Shown: positions 56,458-64,000 of the stretch, piece after piece
Layout: the number at the start of each line of letters is the position of its first letter
Numbering within the stretch: the stretch's first letter is position 1
DNA from: Agromyces fucosus
GTDB lineage: Bacteria; Actinomycetota; Actinomycetes; Actinomycetales; Microbacteriaceae
Direction of reading: 5' to 3'
NCBI RefSeq assembly: GCF_004134865.1
Contig: NZ_SDPO01000001.1
Location: 434,001 to 498,000 of the forward strand
DNA: 64,000 nucleotides
Made by a program: the position numbers and the translations under genes
The notes under the pieces: model-generated
What the model saw: the letters and a program-made list of their open reading frames with translations, nothing else
Database searches by the model: none
Told to the model about the DNA's origin: nothing

Positions 56458-57419
56458 GCGGGAAGGCTCGCCTCGGTGCCCGGCACGCCGAGGTCGGCGG
56501 CCTTCTTGTCGGCCATCGCGAGGAGTCGACGGATGCGTCCGGCGACCGCGTCCTTCGTCATGGGCGGGTCGGCGTAGTGGCCGAGCTCGTCGAGGCTCGC
56601 CTCGCGATGGGCCAGACGCAGCTCGCCCGCGTACTTCAGGTGATCGGGGATGCCCTCACCGAGGAGTTCCATCGCGCGCTCCACGCGGGCGCACGCCGCG
56701 ACCGCGGCCTGTGCGGATCGCCGGAGGTTCGCGTCGTCGAAGTTCACGAGGCGATTCGCCGTCGCACGCACCTCGCGGCGCTGACGCAGCTCCTCCCAGT
56801 TGCGCACCGTGTCGGTGGCACCCATCACGGCGAGCATCGCGCTGATGGCCTCGCCGTCGCGGATGACGACGCGATGAACCCCGCGCACCTCTCGCGCCTT
56901 CGCCGAGACGCCGAGACGGCCCGCCGCGCCGACGAGGGCCATCGCGGTCTCGTTGCCCGGGCAGGTGACCTCGAGCGCGGCCGAACGACCGGGGTCGGTC
57001 AGGCTGCCCTTCGCCAGGAATGCGCCGCGCCAGATCGCCGCGACCTCGTCGCGCGATCCAGTGGTGAGCTTGTTCGGCAGGCCGCGCACCGGGCGGCGAC
57101 GCGCATCGAGGAGGCCCGTCTGACGGGCGAGCGTCTCGCCGCCCTCGAGCACGCGCACGAGGTACTGGTTCGAGCGTCGCATGCCCGTCGGCGAGATCAC
57201 GGAGACGTCGGGGCGCACGCCGTAGATCTCCCCCAGGTCTCGCGTCACGCGGCGCACGAGCGTCGGGGAGTCGAGTTCGGCTTCGATCGCGATGCGGTTG
57301 GAGATGATGTGCAGGCCCCCGGCGAACCGGAGGATCGACGCCAGCTCGGCGACCCTGACCCCGGTCTTCGACACCTCGACGCGCGCCAGTTCTTCTTTCA
57401 CGTCAGCGGTCAGTGCCAC
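56439..57419 (-). CDS. whiA: Sporulation/cell-division regulator WhiA homologue
   Basis: A 326-residue WhiA: an N-terminal LAGLIDADG-homing-endonuclease-like domain without nuclease residues ([39 protein letters not shown]) and a C-terminal helix-turn-helix ([40 protein letters not shown]). In Streptomyces WhiA works with WhiB as a DNA-binding activator of cell-division genes; non-sporulating actinobacteria keep it. GTG 57419 is chosen since it gives the usual [11 protein letters not shown] start with GGGA upstream; ATG 57431 is four codons longer. It follows rapZ, the standard uvrC-rapZ-whiA order. Its 3' end is tandemly duplicated. Confidence 0.95.
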   Translation of the reverse strand: MALTADVKEELARVEVSKTGVRVAELASILRFAGGLHIISNRIAIEAELDSPTLVRRVTRDLGEIYGVRPDVSVISPTGMRRSNQYLVRVLEGGETLARQTGLLDARRRPVRGLPNKLTTGSRDEVAAIWRGAFLAKGSLTDPGRSAALEVTCPGNETAMALVGAAGRLGVSAKAREVRGVHRVVIRDGEAISAMLAVMGATDTVRNWEELRQRREVRATANRLVNFDDANLRRSAQAAVAACARVERAMELLGEGIPDHLKYAGELRLAHREASLDELGHYADPPMTKDAVAGRIRRLLAMADKKAADLGVPGTEASLPADLDEV

Positions 57420-57456
57420 TTGTCGTCCCATCTCTCATGTGTTGCAGGGCCGGCGA

Positions 57457-58332
57457 TCACTCGCGGCCGAGGTCCCGGTCTTTCACGCTCACTGCGACGC
57501 CGGGCAGCGCGGCGATGCGCTTCGCGAGCTCGCGTACGAGGGCGACCGAGCGGTGCTTGCCGCCGGTGCATCCGATCGCGATCGTCGCGTGCCGCTTGTT
57601 CTCGCGCTGGTAGCCGGCGAGCACGGGTTCGAGCGCCTTCACGTAGGCGTCGACGAATTCCATCGCCCCGGGCTGGCTCAGCACGTACTCCGAGACGACG
57701 GCGTCGTCGCCCGTGAGGTGGCGGAGCTCGGGGATCCAGAACGGATTCGGGAGGAATCTCGCGTCGGCCACGAGATCGGCGTCGGAGGGCACGCCGTACT
57801 TGAACCCGAAGCTCTGCATGGTGACGCGGAGACCCGCGTGGCCGGCCTCGGCGAAGGTCTCGGTGATGAGGGTCGCGAGCTGGTGGATGTTCAGGTCGGA
57901 CGTGTCGACGACGATGTCGCTCGCCTCGCGCAGCTCGGCCAGGCGGGCGCGTTCTGCACCGATGCCGTCGAGCAGCGTGCCGTTGCCCTGCAGCGGGTGC
58001 GGACGGCGGACCGACTCGAACCGGCGCACGAGCACGGCGTCGGTGGCGTCGAGGAAGACGACGCGCACGCTCACACCAGTGCGGAGGGCCTGGATGATCT
58101 CGCGGAGCTCGGAGAAGAAGTCGCGGCCGCGGATGTCGACGATCGCCGCGATCCGCGGAAGCGAGGTGCCGGCGCGCTCGACGAGCTCGACGAGCGGACG
58201 CAGCATCTGCGGCGGAAGGTTGTCGACGACGTACCAGCCGAGGTCTTCGAGCGCGTTGCCGACCGTCGAGCGCCCTGCACCGGACATGCCGGTGACGATC
58301 AGCATCTCCTGCTGCTCGGAATCTGCGGTCAT
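57457..58332 (-). CDS. rapZ: RNase adapter protein RapZ
   Basis: A 291-residue P-loop protein. Walker A is [20 protein letters not shown], followed by [14 protein letters not shown], and the C-terminal domain has [19 protein letters not shown], the conserved GCTGGxHRS motif. In E. coli RapZ guides RNase E to GlmZ small RNA and senses glucosamine-6-phosphate; in actinobacteria the role is not settled, with nucleotide and RNA binding assumed. An RNase E/G gene occurs 41 kb away in this window. Confidence 0.95.
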   Translation of the reverse strand: MTADSEQQEMLIVTGMSGAGRSTVGNALEDLGWYVVDNLPPQMLRPLVELVERAGTSLPRIAAIVDIRGRDFFSELREIIQALRTGVSVRVVFLDATDAVLVRRFESVRRPHPLQGNGTLLDGIGAERARLAELREASDIVVDTSDLNIHQLATLITETFAEAGHAGLRVTMQSFGFKYGVPSDADLVADARFLPNPFWIPELRHLTGDDAVVSEYVLSQPGAMEFVDAYVKALEPVLAGYQRENKRHATIAIGCTGGKHRSVALVRELAKRIAALPGVAVSVKDRDLGRE

Positions 58333-58366
58333 CGTGTCGAGGCCCCCTTCCGCGTGTCGACACCCA

Positions 58367-58372
58367 AGCCTA
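58367..58372 (-). promoter_or_regulatory. Candidate -10 box TAGGCT for rapZ-whiA, embedding the uvrC stop codon
   Basis: The minus-strand TAGGCT begins with the TAG stop codon of uvrC and lies 34 bases before the rapZ ATG, giving a short leader. Same TAGGCTTGGG context as at proB/proA. Confidence 0.4.
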
Positions 58373-60325
58373 TCTGGGTGCGGGGGCCCCATCGGCGTGC
58401 AGGGAGCGGTGCACGGTGGAGGCGAGGGCCGGACCGATGCCCTTCACCTCGGCGATATCGGTCTCGGATGCCGCGCGCAGCTGTTTGACGGAGCCGAAGT
58501 GCCGAAGCAGCTCCTTCACACGCGACGGCCCGAGACCGGGGATCTCGGAGAGCACACTGCCCATGTCGCGCTTGCGGCGCTGCCGCTGGTGGGTGATCGC
58601 GAAGCGGTGCGCCTCGTCGCGCACCCGCTGGAAGAGGAAGAGCGCATCGCTGTTGCGCGGCAGGATCACCGGATAGTCGCCGTCGGGCGTCCAGATCTCC
58701 TCGAGACGCTTCGCGATGCCGCAGAGGTAGATGCCCTCGACGCCGGACTCCTCGAGTGCTTGCGCCGCCGCCGCCACCTGCGGCTGTCCGCCGTCGACGA
58801 TGAGCAGGTTCGGCCGGTAGGCGAACTTCTTGCGGCGCTCGGATGCCGCGGCATCCGTCTCGCCCTCGGGGACGTCGGCGCCGTCGGTGACGCTCGGTTC
58901 GATGGGCGAGCCGATCGAGTCGGGTGTCTTCAGGTAGGCGAGCCGACGCGTGAGCACCTGGTGGAGCGAATCGGTGTCGTCGGTCGAGTTCGGGATCGTG
59001 AACCGGCGGTACTCGTCTTTGCGGGGCAGCCCGTCTTCGAACACGACCATCGAGGCGACGATGTTCGTGCCACTCAGGTGCGAGACGTCGTAGCACTCGA
59101 TGCGGAGCGGGGCGTCGGCCATGCCGAGCGCCTCCTGGATGTCTTCGAGGGCGCGCGAGCGCGTCGTGAAGTCGGCGCTGCGTCGTGTCTTGTAGAGCAT
59201 CAGGGTCTGCTTGGCGTTCTGCGTCGCTGTTGCGAGCAGCGCCGCCTTGTCGCCGCGCTGCGCAGCCCGAAGCCGCACCTTGCGGCCTGCGATCGTGCCG
59301 AGCCAGGTCTCGAGCGCCTCGGCGTCGTCGGGCAGCTCGGGGATCACGACCTCGGCCGCCGGGACTCCCCCGTCGCCGTAGGCGTTCTGCACGACGGAGT
59401 CGACGAGTTCGCCGAGCGGAACGTCGAGCTCCTTGTCGACGGTCCACGAGCGCACGCCTCGGATGCGGCCACCGCGCACGATGAAGAGCTGCACCGCGGC
59501 CGCGAGTTCGTCGTGGTCGATGCCGAACACGTCGATGTCGACCTTCTCGCCGAGCACCACGGCGCTCTTCTCGAAGAACGACGTCGCCGCCTGGAGCCGG
59601 TCGCGCAGCCGTGCGGCGGACTCGTAGTCCTGCACGGCGGCGGCCGAGCGCATGCGCTGGGTGAGCTCGCCGAGGATGCGACGGTCTTGGTTCTGCATGA
59701 ACGAGACGAAGCGGTCGACGCTCTCGCGATGCTCCTCGATCGTCACGAGTCCGGAGCACGGGCCGAAGCAACGGCCGATCTGCCCGGCGAAGCACGGCTT
59801 GCCACTCGCCATCGCCCGCCGGTAGTCGGAGTCCTTGCAGGTGCGGATCGGGAAGAGCTTGAGCAGGATCTCGAGCGTCTCGTTGACCGCCCACACCTTG
59901 GGGTAGGGCCCGAAGTACTTCGCGCCGCGGATGTTGCGGTTGCGCGTCACGACGGCTCGGGGCGCCTCGTCGGCGAGTGTGACCGCGAGGTACGGGTACG
60001 ACTTGTCGTCCTTGAACTGCACGTTGAACGGCGGATCGAACTCGTTGATCCAGGTGAACTCGAGCTGGAGCGCCTCGACCTCGTTCGCGACGACAGTCCA
60101 CTCCACCGAGGCCGCCGTCGTGACCATGCGCCGTGTGCGCTCGTGCAGTGTGCGCAGCGGCGCGAAGTAGTTCGAGAGCCTGGCCCGGAGGTTCTTCGCC
60201 TTGCCGACGTAGAGCACGCGTCGATCGGCATCGCGGAACCGGTACACCCCGGGTTGAGTGGGGATCTCGCCCTTCTTCGGGCGGTACGGGACGGTGTCGT
60301 CCCGTCGCGACACGGAGGTGTTCAT
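58370..60325 (-). CDS. uvrC: UvrABC system protein C
   Basis: A 651-residue UvrC, which makes both incisions in nucleotide excision repair. Its parts are the N-terminal GIY-YIG nuclease ([20 protein letters not shown]), the UVR motif that binds UvrB ([20 protein letters not shown]), the RNase-H-like nuclease ([38 protein letters not shown]) and two helix-hairpin-helix motifs ([40 protein letters not shown]). It starts four bases after the uvrA stop codon, so uvrA and uvrC are probably cotranscribed under the LexA box. Confidence 0.97.
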   Translation of the reverse strand: MNTSVSRRDDTVPYRPKKGEIPTQPGVYRFRDADRRVLYVGKAKNLRARLSNYFAPLRTLHERTRRMVTTAASVEWTVVANEVEALQLEFTWINEFDPPFNVQFKDDKSYPYLAVTLADEAPRAVVTRNRNIRGAKYFGPYPKVWAVNETLEILLKLFPIRTCKDSDYRRAMASGKPCFAGQIGRCFGPCSGLVTIEEHRESVDRFVSFMQNQDRRILGELTQRMRSAAAVQDYESAARLRDRLQAATSFFEKSAVVLGEKVDIDVFGIDHDELAAAVQLFIVRGGRIRGVRSWTVDKELDVPLGELVDSVVQNAYGDGGVPAAEVVIPELPDDAEALETWLGTIAGRKVRLRAAQRGDKAALLATATQNAKQTLMLYKTRRSADFTTRSRALEDIQEALGMADAPLRIECYDVSHLSGTNIVASMVVFEDGLPRKDEYRRFTIPNSTDDTDSLHQVLTRRLAYLKTPDSIGSPIEPSVTDGADVPEGETDAAASERRKKFAYRPNLLIVDGGQPQVAAAAQALEESGVEGIYLCGIAKRLEEIWTPDGDYPVILPRNSDALFLFQRVRDEAHRFAITHQRQRRKRDMGSVLSEIPGLGPSRVKELLRHFGSVKQLRAASETDIAEVKGIGPALASTVHRSLHADGAPAPR

Positions 60326-60329
60326 CGCC

Positions 60330-63221
60330 TCAGCTGGCGACCGCGGCTCGCACCGACGCCGCGTCGAGGATCTCGCGCAGGAAGTACCCGGTGTGGCTGT
60401 CGGGTACTGCGGCGACCTGTTCGGGCGTGCCGGTCGCGACGATCTGACCGCCGCCCGAACCGCCCTCGGGGCCGAGGTCGATGATCCAGTCGGCCGACTT
60501 GATCACGTCGAGGCTGTGCTCGATGACGATGACGGTGTTGCCCTTGTCGACGAGCTTGCCGAGCACCTTGAGGAGCTTCTGCACGTCTTCGAAGTGGAGT
60601 CCGGTGGTCGGTTCGTCGAGCACGTAGACGCTGCGGCCGTTCGACCGGCGCTGCAGCTCGGTCGCGAGCTTCACACGCTGCGCCTCGCCGCCCGAGAGCG
60701 TCGTGGCGCTCTGGCCCAGCTGCACGTAGCCGAGGCCGACGTCGACGAGGGTCTTCAGGTAGCGGTGGATCGCCGAGATCGGCTCGAAGAACTCGGCCGC
60801 CTCGCTGATCGGCATCTCGAGCACCTCGGCGATGTTCTTGCCCTTGTAGTGCACCTGCAGCGTCTCGCGGTTGTAGCGCTGGCCGCCGCACACCTCGCAC
60901 GCGACGTAGACGTCGGGCAGGAAGTTCATCTCGATCTTGATCGTGCCGTCACCCGAGCACGCCTCGCAGCGGCCGCCCTTGACGTTGAAGCTGAACCGGC
61001 CCGGCAGGTAGCCGCGCGCCTTCGCCTCGGTCGTCTCGGAGAACAGGGTGCGGATGCGGTCGAAGACGCCCGTATACGTCGCGGGGTTCGACCGCGGCGT
61101 GCGCCCGATCGGCGCCTGGTCCACGTGCACGACCTTGTCGAGCTGGTCGAGGCCGGTGACCCGGCGGTGCTTGCCGGGAACCTTGCGGGCCCCGTTCAGA
61201 CGGTTGGCGAGCACCCGATAGAGGATGTCGTTGACGAGCGACGACTTGCCCGAGCCGCTCACACCGGTGACCGCGGTCAGCACGCCGAGCGGGAACTCGA
61301 CGTCGACGCCGCGCAGGTTGTTGGCCTCGGCCCCCTGCACGGTGATGATGCGCTCGGAGTCGATCGTGCGACGCTGCTCGGGAATCGGGATCTCGCGGCG
61401 CCCCGAGAGGTAGTCGCCGGTGAGCGAGCGCGTGTTCTTCACGAGGTCGGCGTAGCTGCCCGAGTGCACGACGGTGCCGCCGTTGACTCCGGCGCCGGGT
61501 CCGATGTCGACGATCCAGTCGGCGGTGCGGATCGTGTCTTCGTCGTGCTCGACGACGATCAGCGTGTTGCCGAGGTCGCGGAGCGCGATCAGCGTGTCGA
61601 TGAGGCGACGGTTGTCGCGCTGGTGCAACCCGATGCTCGGCTCGTCGAGCACGTAGAGCACGCCGGTGAGCCCGGAACCGATCTGCGTCGCGAGACGGAT
61701 GCGCTGCGCCTCACCACCGGAGAGGGTCGCCGCGGCCCGCGAGAGGTCGAGGTAACTGAGCCCGACGCGGATGAGGAAGTCGAGTCGCAGCTTGATCTCG
61801 CGCAGCACCTGTGCGGCGATCGCCTGCTCGCGGTCGGTGAGTGCGAGACGGTCCATGAAGGAACGCGCGTCGGTGAGGCTGAGCAGCCCGACGTCGGCGA
61901 TGCTGTGGTCGTGGATGAGCACCGAGAGGACTTCGGGCTTCAGCCGCTTGCCGTCGCAGACCGGGCACGGCACCTCGCGGAGGTACTCGGACCACCGGGC
62001 GCGCTGCACGTCGGTCTCGGCCTGCAGGTACTGGCGCTCGATGTAGGGCACGACGCCCTCGAAGCCCGAGGTGTAGCTCATCTCACGGCCGTAGCGGTTG
62101 CGCCATTTGACCTTGACCTCGAAGTTGTCTCCGCGGAGCACCGCCTGGCGGGCGACCTCGTCGAGCTCCTCCCACGGGGTGTCGAGCGAGAAGTCGAGGT
62201 CTCGTGCCAGGCCGCCGAGGAGCTTCTCGTAGTAGTTGTAGAGGCTCTTGCCCTGCGAGGTCCACGGGATGATGACGCCGTCGGCGATGCTGAGGCTCTG
62301 GTCGCCGAGCAGCAGCGCGTCGTCGACCGACATGCGCGTGCCGAGGCCCGAGCACTCGGGGCAGGCGCCGAACGGGGCGTTGAACGAGAAGGTGCGCGGC
62401 TCGATCTCGGTGAGCTGGATGGGGTGCTGGTTCGGGCACGAGAGCTTCTCGGAGAACGTGACCCACGCGGCAGGGCCGGTCTCGTCGACGTAGTTCACTT
62501 GCACGAGCCCGTCGGTCAGGCGCAATGCGGTCTCGAGCGAGTCGGTGAGCCGGCCGAGCAACTCGGGGGCGGCGACGAGGCGGTCGATGACCACCGAGAT
62601 GTCGTGCTTGATCTGCTTCTTGAGCTTCGGCGGGTCGTCGAGGCGGATGACGTCGCCGTCGACGACGGCGCGGGAGTAGCCCTGCGCCGCGAGGTCGCGG
62701 AAGAGGTCGACGAACTCGCCCTTCTTCTTCGACACGACGGGGCTGACGACCTGGTAGCGCGTGCCCTCGGGCAGCTCCATGAGCTGGTCGGCGATCTGCT
62801 GCACCGTCTGGCGCTGGATGCGCTCACCGCACACCGGACAGTGCGGCACGCCGATGCGCGCCCAGAGCAGTCGCATGTAGTCGTAGATCTCGGTGATCGT
62901 GCCGACGGTCGAGCGCGGGTTGCGGTTGGTCGACTTCTGGTCGATCGACACCGCGGGGCTGAGCCCCTCGATGAAGTCCACGTCGGGCCGGTCGACCTGC
63001 CCGAGGAACTGCCGCGCATAGGCCGAGAGCGACTCGACGTACCGACGCTGTCCCTCGGCGAAGATCGTGTCGAACGCGAGGGACGACTTGCCGGAGCCCG
63101 AGAGCCCCGTGAAGACCACCATCGCGTCGCGAGGGATCTCGACGTCGACGTTCTGCAGGTTGTGCACGCGAGCACCGCGGACACTCAGGTGCGAATGGGC
63201 ATCGAGACGTGAAACTGGCAC
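60330..63221 (-). CDS. uvrA: UvrABC system protein A
   Basis: A 963-residue UvrA, the damage sensor of nucleotide excision repair, with two ABC ATPase units. Walker A motifs are [20 protein letters not shown] and [20 protein letters not shown]; signatures are [20 protein letters not shown] and [20 protein letters not shown]. Zinc-finger cysteines occur in [16 protein letters not shown] and the C-terminal CEACSGDG...CEVCGG pair. The GTG start is preceded by a TAGACT box at leaderless distance, and a perfect LexA box lies about 57 bases upstream. Confidence 0.97.
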   Translation of the reverse strand: MPVSRLDAHSHLSVRGARVHNLQNVDVEIPRDAMVVFTGLSGSGKSSLAFDTIFAEGQRRYVESLSAYARQFLGQVDRPDVDFIEGLSPAVSIDQKSTNRNPRSTVGTITEIYDYMRLLWARIGVPHCPVCGERIQRQTVQQIADQLMELPEGTRYQVVSPVVSKKKGEFVDLFRDLAAQGYSRAVVDGDVIRLDDPPKLKKQIKHDISVVIDRLVAAPELLGRLTDSLETALRLTDGLVQVNYVDETGPAAWVTFSEKLSCPNQHPIQLTEIEPRTFSFNAPFGACPECSGLGTRMSVDDALLLGDQSLSIADGVIIPWTSQGKSLYNYYEKLLGGLARDLDFSLDTPWEELDEVARQAVLRGDNFEVKVKWRNRYGREMSYTSGFEGVVPYIERQYLQAETDVQRARWSEYLREVPCPVCDGKRLKPEVLSVLIHDHSIADVGLLSLTDARSFMDRLALTDREQAIAAQVLREIKLRLDFLIRVGLSYLDLSRAAATLSGGEAQRIRLATQIGSGLTGVLYVLDEPSIGLHQRDNRRLIDTLIALRDLGNTLIVVEHDEDTIRTADWIVDIGPGAGVNGGTVVHSGSYADLVKNTRSLTGDYLSGRREIPIPEQRRTIDSERIITVQGAEANNLRGVDVEFPLGVLTAVTGVSGSGKSSLVNDILYRVLANRLNGARKVPGKHRRVTGLDQLDKVVHVDQAPIGRTPRSNPATYTGVFDRIRTLFSETTEAKARGYLPGRFSFNVKGGRCEACSGDGTIKIEMNFLPDVYVACEVCGGQRYNRETLQVHYKGKNIAEVLEMPISEAAEFFEPISAIHRYLKTLVDVGLGYVQLGQSATTLSGGEAQRVKLATELQRRSNGRSVYVLDEPTTGLHFEDVQKLLKVLGKLVDKGNTVIVIEHSLDVIKSADWIIDLGPEGGSGGGQIVATGTPEQVAAVPDSHTGYFLREILDAASVRAAVAS

Positions 63222-63227
63222 CCTACG

Positions 63228-63233
63228 AGTCTA
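63228..63233 (-). promoter_or_regulatory. Leaderless-type -10 box TAGACT of uvrA
   Basis: TAGACT on the minus strand ends 6 bases before the uvrA GTG start, the same layout as gntR and the methyltransferase. Confidence 0.6.
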
Positions 63234-63259
63234 AGGAGACCCACCGACACGGATGCCTC

Positions 63260-63273
63260 GAGCACGCGTGCTC
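63260..63273. repeat. Perfect 14-bp palindrome GAGCACGCGTGCTC
   Basis: It lies between the LexA box and the uvrA -10 box, roughly where a -35 would end. It may be the uvrB terminator stem or a second operator; the sequence alone does not decide. Confidence 0.5.
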
Positions 63274-63277
63274 TGAG

Positions 63278-63291
63278 CGAACATACGTTCG
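63278..63291. promoter_or_regulatory. LexA (SOS) box CGAACATACGTTCG
   Basis: A match to the actinobacterial/Gram-positive LexA operator CGAAC-N4-GTTCG with perfect 5-base arms, in the 84-base gap between uvrB and uvrA. It implies DNA-damage induction of uvrA (and of uvrC behind it). It lies 45 bases upstream of the proposed -10, somewhat far, so another promoter nearer the box may exist. Confidence 0.8.
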
Positions 63292-63305
63292 AATCGGGCG
63301 GGCGG

Positions 63306-64000
63306 TCAGCCGAGGTGGCCGGCCTTCTCCATCTGGCGGAGCTCGCGCTTGAGGTCGGAGACCTCGTCGCGCAGGCGCGCCGCGAGCTCGAACTTCAGCT
63401 CCCCGGCCGCGACCAGCATCTGGTCGTTGAGGTCGCGGATGATGTCTTCGAGGTCGTTCGCGCCTGCGGCCGCGATGCCTTCTCGACGGAGATTCGGCAC
63501 CGAGGTCTTCTTCTTCGCATCGCGACCCGCGAGGAGGGCAGCAGTGTCGGCCTCTTCTCGGGCGAGCACGTCGGTGATGTCGGCGATGCGCTTGCGCAGC
63601 GGCTGCGGATCGATGCCGTTGACCCGGTTGTACTCGAGCTGCATGTCGCGGCGACGTGTCGTCTCGTCGATCGCCGACTTCATCGAGTCGGTGAGCACGT
63701 CGGCGTACATGTGCACCTCGCCCGAGACGTTTCGAGCGGCTCGACCGATGGTCTGGATGAGCGAGGTCGACGAGCGGAGGAACCCCTCTTTGTCGGCGTC
63801 GAGGATCGCGACGAGCGAGACCTCGGGCAGGTCGAGGCCCTCACGGAGGAGGTTGATGCCGACGAGCACGTCGTAGACGCCGGCGCGCAGCTCGGTGAGG
63901 AGCTCGACGCGGCGGAGCGTGTCGACGTCGGAGTGGAGGTATCGCACCCGCACGCCCGCCTCAGTGAGGAAGTCGGTCAGCTCTTCGGCCATCTTCTTCG
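63306..64000 (-). CDS. uvrB: UvrABC system protein B, 3' part (5' end outside window)
   Basis: The C-terminal ~230 residues of UvrB, the helicase-like protein that verifies damage and recruits UvrC. Visible are helicase motif V/VI region ([40 protein letters not shown]), YAD conserved after it, and the C-terminal UVR helix pair ([20 protein letters not shown]) that binds UvrC. The frame remains open to the window edge. It is upstream of uvrA, giving the actinobacterial order uvrB-uvrA-uvrC. Confidence 0.96.
   Translation of the reverse strand, partial: KKMAEELTDFLTEAGVRVRYLHSDVDTLRRVELLTELRAGVYDVLVGINLLREGLDLPEVSLVAILDADKEGFLRSSTSLIQTIGRAARNVSGEVHMYADVLTDSMKSAIDETTRRRDMQLEYNRVNGIDPQPLRKRIADITDVLAREEADTAALLAGRDAKKKTSVPNLRREGIAAAGANDLEDIIRDLNDQMLVAAGELKFELAARLRDEVSDLKRELRQMEKAGHLG

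Noticed and set aside
60258-63212. Roughly 980-codon open frame opposite uvrA
   Set aside because: Antisense shadow of uvrA; no recognisable protein and no start signal.

Overview
The window is chromosomal DNA of a high-G+C actinobacterium, most probably Microbacteriaceae (Agromyces/Microbacterium-like; inference). The actinobacterial markers are RbpA, WhiA, OpcA, DUF4031 and DUF4233 proteins, a T-box leader on ileS of the compact actinobacterial type, TANNNT -10 boxes placed 6-7 nt before start codons (leaderless genes), and dense GGATGCC/GGCATCC words. Nearly all of it is conserved housekeeping DNA; the one clearly accessory stretch is a 4.9-kb genomic island at 1762-6687.

Layout. 1-1671: the end of a LacI-type regulator and a LysR-type regulator. 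1730-6726: a decayed integrative element inserted in the 3' end of tRNA-Ala(GGC). It has a 38-bp direct repeat at each end, shattered sugar-metabolism genes, one intact secreted glycoside hydrolase, an IS21-family fragment and a frameshifted xis/integrase. 6820-13565 (minus): rplU-rpmA | obg-proB-proA | small membrane protein-nadD-unknown membrane protein-rsfS. 13833-17763: DUF4031 gene, RNase E/G and a VKOR-family protein. 17850-23664 (minus): gntR, then the ileS (T-box)-folC-DUF4233-ndk operon. 24182-29331 (plus): a peptide/opine-type ABC importer divergent from gntR. 29458-35676: valS, a GNAT gene, a small unknown gene, a methyltransferase and an M3 oligopeptidase.

35751-39866 (minus): the SUF iron-sulfur operon sufB-sufD-Rieske ferredoxin-sufC-sufT. 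40118-43149: heme A synthase (ctaA), a DUF559/AbiEi-like gene and heme O synthase (ctaB). 43478-51587 (plus): pentose-phosphate operon tkt-tal-pgi-zwf-opcA-pgl. 51662-55404 (minus): gap-pgk-tpiA plus secG and rbpA. 55501-60325 (minus): sodA, then uvrC-rapZ-whiA. 60330-64000 (minus): uvrA behind a LexA box, and the 3' end of uvrB.

The genes form coherent units: sugar catabolism (43-55 kb), Fe-S and heme supply for respiration (36-43 kb), excision repair (58-64 kb) and translation (tRNA-Ala, rsfS, L21/L27, obg, ileS, valS). The best candidates for something new are the tRNA-Ala island, a 59-bp near-triplication at the 3' end of whiA, and stop codons that double as the first bases of -10 boxes for the next gene. 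I did not find a convincing new multi-gene defence or biosynthetic system.
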